A stretch of 64,000 nt of DNA from Marinobacter sp. (GCA_014359475.1 JACIZI010000009.1:50053-114052), one strand, 5' to 3'. Positions 10,043-21,963 are shown, counted from the stretch's first letter. Notes: a model not told the origin generated them from the letters alone. Program-made: numbers and translations.

Positions 10043-10849
10043 ATGAGCGAAGACAAGACTGAAAGCAGCCACGTTATTGATGATATTGAAGCTGGCGAGG
10101 TGGTTGAAGAAGAGGTGATCGGAGGTACCAGGGTGCGTCGCAAGGGTATCTATCTTTTGCCCAACGCGCTGACCACTGCCTCACTCTTTTCCGGCTTTTT
10201 CGCCATCGTCTCGGCAGCCAATGGCATGTTCGATAATGCGGCCATCGCGATATTTGTATCGATGATTCTGGATGGTCTGGACGGTCGGGTTGCCCGCATG
10301 ACCAATACCCAGAGCAAGTTCGGGGAAGAGTACGACAGCCTCGCAGACATGGTGGCTTTCGGTGTGGCTCCGGGCCTGGTGGCCTTCTTCTGGTCCCTGA
10401 ATGAGATGGGCAAGATCGGCTGGGCGGTTACCTTTATCTTTGTAGCGGGTGCCGCGCTGCGGCTGGCAAGGTTCAATACCCAGATTGGCTCTGTGGACAA
10501 GAAGTATTTTGTCGGTCTGGCCAGCCCGGCCGCGGCCGCCTGTGTGGCGGGGCTGGTTTGGTGCTTCCATGATGATCAGCCGAGCAACTGGCTCAGCATG
10601 CTCACACTGTTAATTGTGGGTGGCGGCGGTATGCTGATGGTCAGCAATATCCTTTACAGGAGCTTCAAGGATCTGGACCTGCGGGGGCGGGTGCCGTTTG
10701 CAGCCATTCTGCTGGTGGTTCTGATCTTTGTCGTCATTGCTCTGGATCCGGCAACGGTTCTGTTCAGTGTGTTCCTTCTGTATGCGCTGTCCGGACCGGT
10801 TCGGGCGCTGTTGCGCAGGGCGCGTCGTTCATCCCGCGCCGCGGAGTGA
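10043..10849 (+). CDS. pssA: CDP-diacylglycerol--serine O-phosphatidyltransferase
   Basis: Integral membrane CDP-alcohol phosphatidyltransferase that makes phosphatidylserine, the precursor of phosphatidylethanolamine. The family motif DG-x2-AR-x8-G-x3-D-x3-D is intact (DGLDGRVARMTNTQSKFGEE, then YDSLAD). Several hydrophobic helices follow (for example TFIFVAGAALRLA and VPFAAILLVVLIFVVIAL). The acidic N-terminus is cytoplasmic. The ATG at 10043 has GGAG 8 nt upstream and was preferred to an ATG at 10022. The protein is 268 residues and is the Bacillus-like membrane type, not the E. coli peripheral PssA. It sits between ilvC and the rRNA operon. Confidence 0.9.
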   Translation: MSEDKTESSHVIDDIEAGEVVEEEVIGGTRVRRKGIYLLPNALTTASLFSGFFAIVSAANGMFDNAAIAIFVSMILDGLDGRVARMTNTQSKFGEEYDSLADMVAFGVAPGLVAFFWSLNEMGKIGWAVTFIFVAGAALRLARFNTQIGSVDKKYFVGLASPAAAACVAGLVWCFHDDQPSNWLSMLTLLIVGGGGMLMVSNILYRSFKDLDLRGRVPFAAILLVVLIFVVIALDPATVLFSVFLLYALSGPVRALLRRARRSSRAAE

Positions 10850-10946
10850 TGAGGGTGTTTTGGCGGATTTCCGGTCAATCTGCCGATCTTCTGATCAGTG
10901 TCGTGGGTGGAAGGCGAAATAAAACAGAAATTTTTCAGAAACCTCG

Positions 10947-10974
10947 TTGACACATTTCCTGAGGCCTGTAGAAT
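10947..10974 (+). promoter_or_regulatory. rRNA operon promoter P1
   Basis: TTGACA at 10947-10952, 16 nt, then TAGAAT at 10969-10974, followed by a GC-rich discriminator (GCGCACC). An AT-rich stretch with TTCAGAAA precedes the -35 and could act as an UP element. Together with P2 this is the typical tandem arrangement of rRNA promoters. The rest of the pssA-16S gap (10850-11277) is promoter and leader DNA without a gene. Confidence 0.85.
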
Positions 10975-11079
10975 GCGCACCACTTCTGAGGGACAAGGCG
11001 GCTGAGGTCGGCGGAACCAAGGGAGTAACTGACTGAAAATGCTGAAGAAAATTGATCGAAAGATTCTTCAGAAAAGCAG

Positions 11080-11107
11080 TTGACAAGGCCGGCATTCACT
11101 GTAGAAT
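11080..11107 (+). promoter_or_regulatory. rRNA operon promoter P2
   Basis: TTGACA at 11080-11085, 16 nt, then TAGAAT at 11102-11107, with the discriminator ACGCCACC. It lies exactly 133 nt downstream of P1 and repeats both hexamers, the spacing and the upstream TTCAGAAA, which suggests a duplicated promoter unit. Confidence 0.85.
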
Positions 11108-11137
11108 ACGCCACCTTGATTGAGCAGACAGCTCACC

Positions 11138-11149
11138 GCTCTTTAAAAA
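11138..11149 (+). promoter_or_regulatory. boxA antitermination site, rRNA leader
   Basis: GCTCTTTAAAAA in the 16S leader matches the boxA consensus TGCTCTTTAACA except near its 3' end. boxA recruits NusB/NusE for rRNA antitermination. A second, perfect boxA occurs before the 23S gene. Confidence 0.75.
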
Positions 11150-11153
11150 GTTG

Positions 11154-11171
11154 ACCAAGTAATTCGTGTGG
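11154..11171 (+). other. 16S processing stem, 5' strand
   Basis: The 18 nt at 11154-11171 are the exact reverse complement of 12846-12863 just after the 16S 3' end. Transcribed, they form the long-range stem that closes the 16S precursor and is the usual RNase III substrate. Confidence 0.85.
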
Positions 11172-11277
11172 GCGCTGGCCGAGGTATGTCGGATAGATAT
11201 ATTGAGGCAAGCGACTCGTCGAGAATGAGTTTTTGTCTTGAGCAAGAATAGAGGATCTTCGGATTCTTGTATGATTT

Positions 11278-12818
<1,541 letters not shown>

Positions 12819-12946
12819 AACGAAGCCGACGGCTTCGGTCAGAGTCCACACGAATTACTTGGTTAGCTTAAGAAGAGAGCAAAGGGTCTTTGCAGGCCCG
12901 AAAACGGTTTTGTCAGACCTCAGGGTTTGGCGCCGGATTCGGATTG

Positions 12947-13028
12947 GCTGGCAAGGCGCAGATTGAGTGAAGGCGGGAGCGTACATCAGTACGTGACCAA
13001 CTGAGTGAAAGCTGCAACGCAGTCCAGG
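12947..13028. repeat. 16S-23S spacer repeat, copy 1
   Basis: An 82-nt unit in the first rRNA spacer, repeated with a 130-nt period at 13077-13158 and aligning without gaps. Shared blocks include CAAGGCGC, GGGAGCGTACA, AGTACGTGACC and CTGCAACGC. A small hairpin CGTAC/GTACG with loop ATCA lies at its centre. The unit sits between 16S and tRNA-Ile, so it is transcribed and removed during rRNA processing. Confidence 0.75.
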
Positions 13029-13076
13029 CGATTCGAAGACAAGCAAAACCGGAAATTAGCGCTGTAGATTGTGACA

Positions 13077-13158
13077 GCTGACAAGGCGCGGATGGAGTGA
13101 GTGAGGGAGCGTACAATAGTACGTGACCGAGTGAGCGAAGACTGCAACGCCGCTCAGG
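13077..13158. repeat. 16S-23S spacer repeat, copy 2
   Basis: Second copy of the 82-nt spacer unit, ending 23 nt before tRNA-Ile. The central hairpin is CGTAC/GTACG with loop AATA. Apart from these two units, spacer 12819-13181 holds only the 3' strand of the 16S processing stem (12846-12863) and no gene. Confidence 0.75.
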
Positions 13159-13181
13159 TGGCACAAGATGCAGTGATAATT

Positions 13182-13258
<77 letters not shown>

Positions 13259-13440
13259 AAATCGCTCAGCTCGTCGTTGCTTCCAGGCTCATGTGCTATT
13301 CGCACACTACACCTGAAAGCGCCTAGATCTGAACGATTTCCGAGTAAGCCGATACATTGGCGTTGGGCTCGGTTTGGTAGGCCTCGAATGTGGAGGCGAA
13401 CGCGGATGCGCCGGACAGGTTTTGTCAATCCAGGCGTAGT

Positions 13441-13500
13441 GCGAGCGAGTGAAGGAGTGACCCTCGATGGGTCATGACTGATGCGAGTGAGTGCTACAAC
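13441..13500. repeat. Diverged spacer repeat between tRNA-Ile and tRNA-Ala
   Basis: This 60-nt stretch has the same plan as the spacer-1 units: GCGAGTGAAGGAG, a hairpin, TGACTGATGCGAGTGAG, then CTACAACG. The hairpin is different, however: TGACCC/GGGTCA around TCGAT (13458-13474) instead of CGTAC/GTACG. Homology is suggestive, not proven. In the rest of spacer 13259-13529, CTCGTCGTTG near 13271 can pair with CAACGACGAG near 13498, enclosing most of it. No gene is visible. Confidence 0.45.
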
Positions 13501-13529
13501 GACGAGTGACGAAAGCTGGACAAGCAGAC

Positions 13530-13605
13530 GGGGCTGTAGCTCAGTTGGGAGAGCGCCTGCCTTGCACGCAGGAGGTCAGCGGTTCGATCCCGCTCAGCTC
13601 CACCA
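13530..13605 (+). tRNA. alaT: tRNA-Ala (anticodon TGC)
   Basis: A 76-nt tRNA with encoded CCA. The acceptor GGGGCTG pairs with CAGCTCC, including one G-T pair. The anticodon TGC is at 13563-13565 in loop CTTGCAC, and the T-arm contains GGTTCGATCC. Nearly identical to E. coli tRNA-Ala(UGC). Confidence 0.98.
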
Positions 13606-13942
13606 AAAGCCCGAGAGATCGATGATTACTGACGAAAGTCAGTGTGCAGAAAAAAGTGTTTCAACTTGATGAAGCCTTCCTTTCTGATCACTGGGTCAGA
13701 TTTGCTCTTTAACAAATTGGACGAGATAGAACACGAATATTTTCTCTCATTATCTCCGAGAGGGAATGTTCAAAGTGATAACGATTTCAAGCGTTATCCG
13801 GTGTTGTCGTTGAAGTGGTTGTGTATGACTTCGAGCGGCTGTCTCTGAATCTCATCCTGGATGAGGAATCTGGATTCACTTCGGTGGGTGCGGGGTTCTT
13901 GTTGGGTGATGGGGCGCAGATCAGTTGTCTTGGGGTTATATA
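13606..13942 (+). other. tRNA-Ala to 23S spacer
   Basis: A 337-nt non-coding spacer. It holds a GAAA-tetraloop hairpin (ACTGAC/GTCAGT, 13628-13643), a boxA (13703-13715), and near its 3' end the 5' strand of the 23S processing stem (about 13926-13950). That strand is almost fully complementary to about 16827-16852 after the 23S gene. No open frame here looks coding. Confidence 0.7.
13703..13715 (+). promoter_or_regulatory. boxA antitermination site, 23S leader
   Basis: TGCTCTTTAACAA, a perfect match to the rRNA boxA consensus, located 228 nt upstream of the 23S start as in other rRNA operons. Confidence 0.85.
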
Positions 13943-16835
<2,893 letters not shown>

Positions 16836-16926
16836 ATAACACCCAAGACAATTGCGGATAACGCAAGAGCCACCAGCTCTGAAATCACCATCACGTTCCA
16901 TCTCGTCCCCCAGTGATCAACCGTTT

Positions 16927-17044
16927 TGCCTGACGACCATAGCGGTCTGGAACCACCTGATCCCATCCCGAACTCAGAAGTGAAACAGACCAGCGCCGAT
17001 GGTAGTGTGGCGTTGCCCATGTGAGAGTAGGTCATCGTCAGGCG
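16927..17044 (+). rRNA. rrf: 5S ribosomal RNA
   Basis: A 5S rRNA of about 118 nt. The terminal stem is formed by TGCCTGACGA and TCGTCAGGCG, and the conserved internal block CCCGAACTCAGAAGTGAAAC and the GCGCCGATGGTAGTGTGG arm are present. The 3' strand at 17027-17043 has an exact 17-nt reverse complement at 17277-17293. The gap from the 23S gene (16836-16926) holds the 3' strand of the 23S processing stem. Confidence 0.96.
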
Positions 17045-17052
17045 CCTAATAC

Positions 17053-17086
17053 AAAACCCCAGTACCTCAAGGTACTGGGGTTTTTT
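17053..17086 (+). terminator. rRNA operon terminator
   Basis: A 14-bp perfect stem (AAAACCCCAGTACC with GGTACTGGGGTTTT) with loop TCAA, continuing into a six-T tract, directly after 5S. This is a strong intrinsic terminator. Confidence 0.95.
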
Positions 17087-17103
17087 ATTAGCCGTTAGAA
17101 AGA

Positions 17104-17225
17104 GATGACCTACGGGAGTGTCCGCACCGGTGCCGAAGGCAGAGCGAGCACTGCTCGCTCAGGTAAGGACGAGCGCCCCGTCTCGGGGTGCTCCGGGTCA
17201 TCGTTGCAGTGCGAAGCACTGCCTG
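17104..17225. repeat. Post-rRNA hairpin module 1
   Basis: Bounded by GATGACC (17104) and GGTCATC (17196-17202), followed by the hairpin GCAGTGC-GAA-GCACTGC. Inside lie GAGCGAGC/GCTCGCTC (17142-17160) and AGCGCCCC/GGGGTGCT around the loop GTCTC. The first 18 nt recur exactly at 17284-17301, and 17158-17225 recurs at 17425-17492 with one change. That G-to-A change turns a G-T pair into A-T. Confidence 0.8.
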
Positions 17226-17276
17226 TCTCAGGCTACACCTCTGCCTGTCTCAGTCTCCGCCTTTTGGGGATTAAGA

Positions 17277-17415
17277 GCCTGACGATGACCTACGGGAGTG
17301 TGAGCCCCGGTGCCCGCAGGGCAGACGAAGCGAAGCTTTGTCTGGGAGCGCACGACCGGGGCGTCTCGCCCCGGGCCGGGTCATCGTTGCCGCGCAACGC
17401 GCGGCCTGTCTCAGT
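17277..17415. repeat. Post-rRNA hairpin module 2, with 5S-complementary edge
   Basis: Same plan as module 1 but with different stem sequences: CAGACGAAGC/GCTTTGTCTG around GAA (17322-17344), CCGGGGC/GCCCCGG around GTCTC, and GCCGCGC/GCGCGGC around AAC (17389-17405). The left edge GCCTGACGATGACCTAC (17277-17293) is the exact reverse complement of the 5S 3' end (17027-17043). The right edge again carries GGTCATCGTTGC, then GCCTGTCTCAGTCT. Confidence 0.8.
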
Positions 17416-17424
17416 CTACGCCTT

Positions 17425-17492
17425 CTCAGGTAAGGACGAGCACCCCGTCTCGGGGTGCTCCGGGTCATCGTTGCAGTGCGAAGCACTGCCTG
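17425..17492. repeat. Post-rRNA hairpin module 3 (right half only)
   Basis: A 68-nt copy of 17158-17225 with a single difference. It lacks the left GATGACC edge, so it is a partial module. The whole non-coding patch between the rRNA terminator and the holD promoter (17087-17507) consists of these three modules plus short linkers rich in GCCTGTCTCAG. Open frames crossing it are low-quality and were not called. Confidence 0.75.
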
Positions 17493-17507
17493 AGCTTTGC
17501 ACGACAT

Positions 17508-17537
17508 CTGACATTGGCCCTGCCAAAACGTTATACT
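17508..17537 (+). promoter_or_regulatory. Putative holD-rimI promoter
   Basis: CTGACA at 17508-17513, 18 nt, then TATACT at 17532-17537. The predicted transcription start is near 17544, so an ATG at 17545 would be leaderless. This supports the ATG at 17572 as the translation start. Confidence 0.5.
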
Positions 17538-17571
17538 TTCTCAAATGTTTCGAGCTGATCACGGTGCGCCC

Positions 17572-18375
17572 ATGCAAAGAACCGAGGCCGAGCGACAGTT
17601 CTATCTGTCCATGGCAGGCATCCGTATGTGGTATGCCCGCGAGGGTCTGCCCGGTGCCGCACCGAGTCCGGAGTACCTGTTCCCGGAAGAGGGTGGGGAT
17701 AAGTCCTCACCGGCCACAGTCGCACCTGAGACACCACCTGCAGAGCCCGCCCCGTCCAGAAGCGGGCCTCCGCCGGCAATGTCCGGGCTCAAGGCAATGG
17801 TCTCCGGCGAACAGGAAGCCCGGAAAACCGCAAGCAGCGCTGAGGGGCCTCAGGCGGAGCCGGCCGGAAAGCCCCAGGGCGATCCGGAGCAGCAAACCGC
17901 GGTGCCGGTCGGGCCGCTTGCCGTTGCTTCCCCGGTGCCTCCCATCCCGGTTCCGGAAAGGCTGGATCTGGGGATCTGGGCGGGCCGGCATTTTGTGCTG
18001 ATCAGTGGCGTGACCGAAGAGGCATCCGCGCGGCTGCAGGACACGCTGGCGACGAATATACTCAGGGCGCTGGGGGATGGGCTGGAGAGCCGTGCAGAAT
18101 TTCGCTGGCCGGTGTTTGCCAATGGCCAGGCTGTCAATGATGAGGCCTCCCTCACGGATTGCCTGTCCCGCCTGGGTAAACAATACTCCGGGCTTCGGTC
18201 TGTAGTTCTCGGCTTTGGTGAACAAGCAGGCGGTGAGGCAGGCGTCCAGGCTATTCGCCGGGCGTTTGCTGAGTCTGGCCCCGGCTTTCCCTACACGCTT
18301 GCAGGTCTTGCAACCTCTCCCGAGCGCAAGCGGGAGCTTTGGGAGTTGCTGAAGCCACTTGCCGACAGGTCGTGA
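17572..18375 (+). CDS. holD: Probable cryptic psi subunit of DNA polymerase III (HolD-like)
   Basis: A 267-residue protein that I propose is psi, which links the clamp loader (DnaX) to chi and SSB. Three short matches to E. coli HolD occur in the right order. N-terminal RQFYLSMAGIRMWYAREG resembles RDWQLQQLGITQWSLRRPG, the DnaX-binding peptide. A central HFVLISG...LATNILRALG resembles RLVMVAND...VSDVLRALT. C-terminal SPERKRELWELLKPL resembles NPTARAALWQQI. Between the first two lies a Pro/Ala/Glu-rich linker (about 35-125) absent from E. coli. The gene sits directly before rimI and prfC, as holD does in E. coli. An alternative ATG at 17545 would add nine residues. Confidence 0.72.
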   Translation: MQRTEAERQFYLSMAGIRMWYAREGLPGAAPSPEYLFPEEGGDKSSPATVAPETPPAEPAPSRSGPPPAMSGLKAMVSGEQEARKTASSAEGPQAEPAGKPQGDPEQQTAVPVGPLAVASPVPPIPVPERLDLGIWAGRHFVLISGVTEEASARLQDTLATNILRALGDGLESRAEFRWPVFANGQAVNDEASLTDCLSRLGKQYSGLRSVVLGFGEQAGGEAGVQAIRRAFAESGPGFPYTLAGLATSPERKRELWELLKPLADRS

Positions 18376-18378
18376 GCC

Positions 18379-18870
18379 TTGGATTCTTCCTATCAAAAAA
18401 TTGAACAATCAGCCGTGGATCTCGTGGCTTTGTGCCCGGATGACCTGGATGAGATCCTTGAGCTGGAGAGGCAGGGCTATGCCACCCCATGGAGTGAACA
18501 GGTTTTCCGGGACTGCTTTCGTGCTGATTACCGCTTCCGTGGCATTCGGGTTGCCGGGAAACTGGCCGGGTACAGTATCGCTGCCTGCATTGTTGACGAA
18601 ATCCACCTGTTGAATCTGTGTGTGGGCGGTCGTCATCGAAAAAGCGGGCTCGGCCGTCGGTTGCTGCGACATTTGGTGACCGACGCTGCGAAGGAAGGTA
18701 TGACCCGCCTGTTGCTGGAAGTGCGGCGCAGCAATCACGCCGCTATCTCACTTTACCGCAGTGAAGGTCTGGCCGTGATCGGCGAGCGCCCGGGTTACTA
18801 TCCTGACGGTCGTGGCCGGGAAGACGCGTTGGTCATGTCGCTGGAGCTCAGACTTTCCGACGATGTCTGA
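18379..18870 (+). CDS. rimI: Ribosomal protein S18-alanine N-acetyltransferase RimI
   Basis: GNAT acetyltransferase; E. coli RimI acetylates the N-terminal alanine of ribosomal protein S18. The 163-residue product shows the acetyl-CoA loop motif GRHRKSGLGRRLL (about 87-99), then LLLEVRRSNHAAISLYRSEGL and YYPDGRGREDALVMSL, which are RimI signatures. The start appears to be a TTG at 18379, three bases after the holD stop; no in-frame ATG fits the family N-terminus. It is probably co-transcribed with holD. The C-terminus is a little longer than that of E. coli RimI (148). Confidence 0.88.
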   Translation: MDSSYQKIEQSAVDLVALCPDDLDEILELERQGYATPWSEQVFRDCFRADYRFRGIRVAGKLAGYSIAACIVDEIHLLNLCVGGRHRKSGLGRRLLRHLVTDAAKEGMTRLLLEVRRSNHAAISLYRSEGLAVIGERPGYYPDGRGREDALVMSLELRLSDDV

Positions 18871-18907
18871 GCAGTTTCCGTGATTCGCTTAGCCCCCCGA
18901 TAGGCCT

Positions 18908-18913
18908 TATAAT
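18908..18913 (+). promoter_or_regulatory. Putative prfC -10 box
   Basis: TATAAT at 18908-18913, followed by GGCCGAC, 41 nt before the prfC ATG. The -35 region (TCGCTT, 17 nt upstream) is a poor match. Confidence 0.4.
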
Positions 18914-18954
18914 GGCCGACTTTTCAGTAAATCCGACGCGGGAAATCAGTTTAT

Positions 18955-20535
18955 ATGTCGAATGTTTCCGAGGAAGTGTCCCAGCGCAGGACATTTGCCA
19001 TCATTTCTCACCCGGATGCCGGTAAAACCACCATTACCGAGAAGGTGCTGTTGTTTGGTCAGGCCATTCAGAAGGCCGGTACCGTCAAGGGTAAAAAATC
19101 CGGCCAGCACGCCAAGTCTGACTGGATGGAGATGGAAAAGGAGCGGGGTATTTCAGTCACCACCTCGGTTATGCAGTTTCCCTACGGTGGCAAGCTGGTC
19201 AATCTGCTTGACACTCCTGGTCATGAAGACTTCTCCGAGGATACCTACCGTACCCTGACAGCTGTGGATTCCTGTCTGATGGTGATTGATAGTGCCAAGG
19301 GTGTCGAGGAGCGGACCATCAAGCTGATGGAAGTCACCCGACTGCGGGATACGCCGATCCTGACCTTTATGAACAAGCTGGACCGGGATACCCGTGATCC
19401 CATTGAGCTGATGGACGAAGTGGAAGAGGTTCTCCAAATCGCCTGCGCACCTGTCACCTGGCCGATTGGCAACGGCAAGAATTTCAAGGGTGTCTACCAC
19501 CTTCTCAGGGACCAGGTAGTTCTTTATCAGAGCGGGCAGGGGCACATGATTCAGGAGGAGCGGATCATCCAGGGGCTGGACAACCCGGATCTGGATGGTG
19601 CCCTGGGTGGCTACGCCCAGGACCTGCGCGACGAGATCGAGCTGGTCAAGGGAGCCTCCCACGAGTTTGATGAGGCGTTGTTCCTGAAGGGTGAACTGAC
19701 CCCGGTTTTCTTTGGTACTGCACTGGGTAACTTTGGTGTGGATCACATGCTGGACGGGCTGGTGGAGTGGGCTCCGCACCCTATGGCCCGGGACACCGAC
19801 CGGCGCAGGGTGGAGCCAACCGAAGATAGCTTCTCCGGTTTTGTTTTCAAGATCCAGGCAAACATGGACCCCCAGCACCGGGACCGGGTCGCTTTTTTGC
19901 GGATTGTGTCCGGCAAATACGCTCAGGGCATGAAGGCGCGGCACGTTCGTATCGGCAAGGATGTGCGTTTCTCTGATGCGCTCACCTTTATGGCGGGGGA
20001 TCGGGAACATGCCGGCGAGGCCTATGCCGGCGATATCATTGGCCTGCACAACCACGGTACCATTCAGTTGGGGGATACGTTCACCGATGGCGAGGATATG
20101 AAGTTCACCGGTATTCCCAACTTTGCACCGGAACTTTTTCGCCGTATCCGCCTCAAGGACCCTCTGAAATCCAAGCAGCTCCAGAAAGGACTGATCCAGC
20201 TTGCGGAAGAAGGCGCTGTTCAGGTCTTCCGGCCCCTGCGGAACAACGATCTGATTGTCGGGGCGGTGGGTGTTCTGCAGTTCGATGTGGTGGTCAGCCG
20301 GCTCAAGAGTGAGTACAAGGTGGACGCCATGTACGAGCCTGTCAATGTGGCCACGGCCCGCTGGGTGACCAGCGGTGATGAGCGTAAACTTGACGAGTTC
20401 CGGCGCAAGGCCAACGACAACCTGGCTCTGGATGGCGCAGATAATCTTGCCTACATTGCGCCGACCATGGTTAACCTGCAACTGGCCCGGGAGCGGTATC
20501 CGGATATCGAGTTCCACAAGACCCGGGAGCACTGA
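18955..20535 (+). CDS. prfC: Peptide chain release factor 3 (RF3)
   Basis: Translational GTPase that removes RF1/RF2 from the ribosome after termination. The 526-residue length is close to E. coli RF3 (529). GTPase motifs are clear: G1 SHPDAGKT at 18-25, G3 DTPGHEDF, and G4 NKLDRD. The RF3-specific C-terminal domain is complete, with the [20 protein letters not shown] motif. The plausible upstream promoter and 84-nt gap suggest it can be expressed independently of rimI. The short gap to tatD suggests read-through. Confidence 0.97.
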   Translation: MSNVSEEVSQRRTFAIISHPDAGKTTITEKVLLFGQAIQKAGTVKGKKSGQHAKSDWMEMEKERGISVTTSVMQFPYGGKLVNLLDTPGHEDFSEDTYRTLTAVDSCLMVIDSAKGVEERTIKLMEVTRLRDTPILTFMNKLDRDTRDPIELMDEVEEVLQIACAPVTWPIGNGKNFKGVYHLLRDQVVLYQSGQGHMIQEERIIQGLDNPDLDGALGGYAQDLRDEIELVKGASHEFDEALFLKGELTPVFFGTALGNFGVDHMLDGLVEWAPHPMARDTDRRRVEPTEDSFSGFVFKIQANMDPQHRDRVAFLRIVSGKYAQGMKARHVRIGKDVRFSDALTFMAGDREHAGEAYAGDIIGLHNHGTIQLGDTFTDGEDMKFTGIPNFAPELFRRIRLKDPLKSKQLQKGLIQLAEEGAVQVFRPLRNNDLIVGAVGVLQFDVVVSRLKSEYKVDAMYEPVNVATARWVTSGDERKLDEFRRKANDNLALDGADNLAYIAPTMVNLQLARERYPDIEFHKTREH

Positions 20536-20557
20536 CGGCGCTCCCAAAGGAGGGCAG

Positions 20558-21334
20558 GTGCGATTGATCGATGCGCATTGCCATTTAGACTTTCCGGTTT
20601 TTGATCAGTGCCGGGATGCAGTGCTTGGCCATGCTGAGACGCAGGGTCTGAGTGGACTGGTCATCCCTGGCGTGGAGCGCCGGCACTGGGCCCGGGTGGA
20701 AACCGTTGCCTCCGCGTCGCCGCTGCTCGCCTATTGTCTTGGTATTCATCCCTGGTTCGTCCGGCAGCATGCCCAGGAAGATCTTGATGCCCTTGAAGCA
20801 ATCCTGGCTTCCCGGCCGCATGGCTGCGTGGCACTGGGGGAGTGTGGCCTGGATCGTCTGCATGGTTCGATGGAAGAGCAGCAGCCGATGTTTGAGGCGC
20901 AGGTAGGGATCGCCCGGCGCACCGGGTTTGCGCTGGTGATCCATTCGGTGCGTGCCCATGATGAGGTGGCTGCCGTCCTGAAACGGGCCGACCTGTCGCA
21001 GCCCGTGCTGGTGCACGGATTTTCCGGCAGCTTTCAGCAGGCAGGCAAGCTGGTCGATCTTGGATGTTACCTCGGTATCGGTGGTGTGATTACCTATGAC
21101 CGGGCCAGGAAAACAAGGGAGACTGTGAGCAAGCTGCCGCTGGACTCGCTGGTGCTGGAGACCGATGCACCCGACATGCCCCCGGCAGGTGTCGAAAAAG
21201 GTGAAAACTCTCCGGAAAATCTGCCCCGGATTCTGGATGTGCTGGTTTCTCTGCGACCTGAGTCCCGGGAGCAAGTACAGCAGGCTCTGTACCGGAACAC
21301 CTGCCGGCTCTATGGCTGGCCGGAGGCCGGGTAG
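20558..21334 (+). CDS. TatD-family metal-dependent deoxyribonuclease (YjjV-like)
   Basis: TIM-barrel hydrolase of the TatD/YcfH/YjjV family; members show metal-dependent DNase activity. The 258-residue product has the metal motif HCHLD (His7, His9), a central GECGLD glutamate, a conserved histidine in VLVHGFSG, and LETDAPDMPP near the C-terminus. The GTG at 20558 is preceded by AAAGGAGG with only 4 nt spacing; a TTG at 20564 (spacing 10) is an alternative start. It lies 22 nt after prfC. The prfC proximity and the HCHLDFPVFD N-terminus suggest the YjjV subgroup, not TatD proper. Confidence 0.85.
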   Translation: MRLIDAHCHLDFPVFDQCRDAVLGHAETQGLSGLVIPGVERRHWARVETVASASPLLAYCLGIHPWFVRQHAQEDLDALEAILASRPHGCVALGECGLDRLHGSMEEQQPMFEAQVGIARRTGFALVIHSVRAHDEVAAVLKRADLSQPVLVHGFSGSFQQAGKLVDLGCYLGIGGVITYDRARKTRETVSKLPLDSLVLETDAPDMPPAGVEKGENSPENLPRILDVLVSLRPESREQVQQALYRNTCRLYGWPEAG

Positions 21335-21362
21335 GGAAATATCGAAACAGGCGCATTCAGGG

Positions 21363-21391
21363 TTGGCATCTGTTGGTGCTTTCGCTATACT
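21363..21391 (+). promoter_or_regulatory. rplM-rpsI promoter
   Basis: TTGGCA at 21363-21368, 17 nt, then TATACT at 21386-21391, a good sigma-70 pair. The predicted start near 21398 leaves a leader of about 137 nt before rplM, long enough to carry the autoregulatory site known for L13 in E. coli. No specific structure is recognised. Confidence 0.65.
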
Positions 21392-21534
21392 TCGCGCCCT
21401 GGCTTTTCAAGGCAATGACATCAACTCAGCCCCGATTGATGGCACTGTCAGACATACAGGTGTAACTTCCTCCGGATGTGAGCATGCGGCGGTGGTTTTT
21501 TAACGTTTCTTTTATAGCGTTCAAGGCGGAATCA

Positions 21535-21963
21535 ATGAAGACTCTGAGTGCGAAACCAGAAACCGTAAAACGTGACTGGTACGTTGTAGACGCAGCCGGC
21601 AAGACGCTGGGTCGTCTGTCAACCGAAATCGCCCGTCGTCTGCGGGGCAAGCATAAAGCTGAGTACACCCCTCACGTGGACACTGGCGACTACATCGTTG
21701 TTATTAATGCTGGCCAGGTGCAGGTGAGTGGCAAGAAGGCATCTGCCAAGATGTACTACAGCCACACCGGCTTTCCGGGTGGAATCAAGTCCATCAACTT
21801 CGAGAAGCTGGTTGACAAGGCTCCCGAGCAAATTATCCAGAAGTCTGTCAAAGGCATGCTTCCGAAAGGCCCGCTCGGCCGCGCCATGTTCACGAAGCTG
21901 AAAGTCTATGCCGGCGCTGAGCACCCTCACGCAGCCCAGCAGCCCAAAGAACTCGACATTTAA
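21535..21963 (+). CDS. rplM: 50S ribosomal protein L13
   Basis: Early-assembly large-subunit protein. The 142-residue length equals that of E. coli L13. Typical segments are [46 protein letters not shown] and [18 protein letters not shown]. The start is the ATG at 21535; an in-frame start 57 nt upstream gives a non-homologous extension. It is followed 12 nt later by rpsI in the standard operon. In E. coli L13 represses its own operon through the 5' leader, and the long leader here would allow this. Confidence 0.98.
   Translation: MKTLSAKPETVKRDWYVVDAAGKTLGRLSTEIARRLRGKHKAEYTPHVDTGDYIVVINAGQVQVSGKKASAKMYYSHTGFPGGIKSINFEKLVDKAPEQIIQKSVKGMLPKGPLGRAMFTKLKVYAGAEHPHAAQQPKELDI

Noticed and set aside
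17277-17415. A second 5S rRNA gene or 5S pseudogene
   Set aside because: Only 17 nt match, and in reverse orientation; the internal 5S arms are absent.
17104-17492. CRISPR array
   Set aside because: Repeats are few, irregularly spaced and internally structured, with no unique spacers of constant length and no cas genes nearby.
17105-18001. Plus-strand open frame covering the post-rRNA repeats and part of holD
   Set aside because: It translates repeated hairpins and runs in a different frame from the better-supported holD gene.
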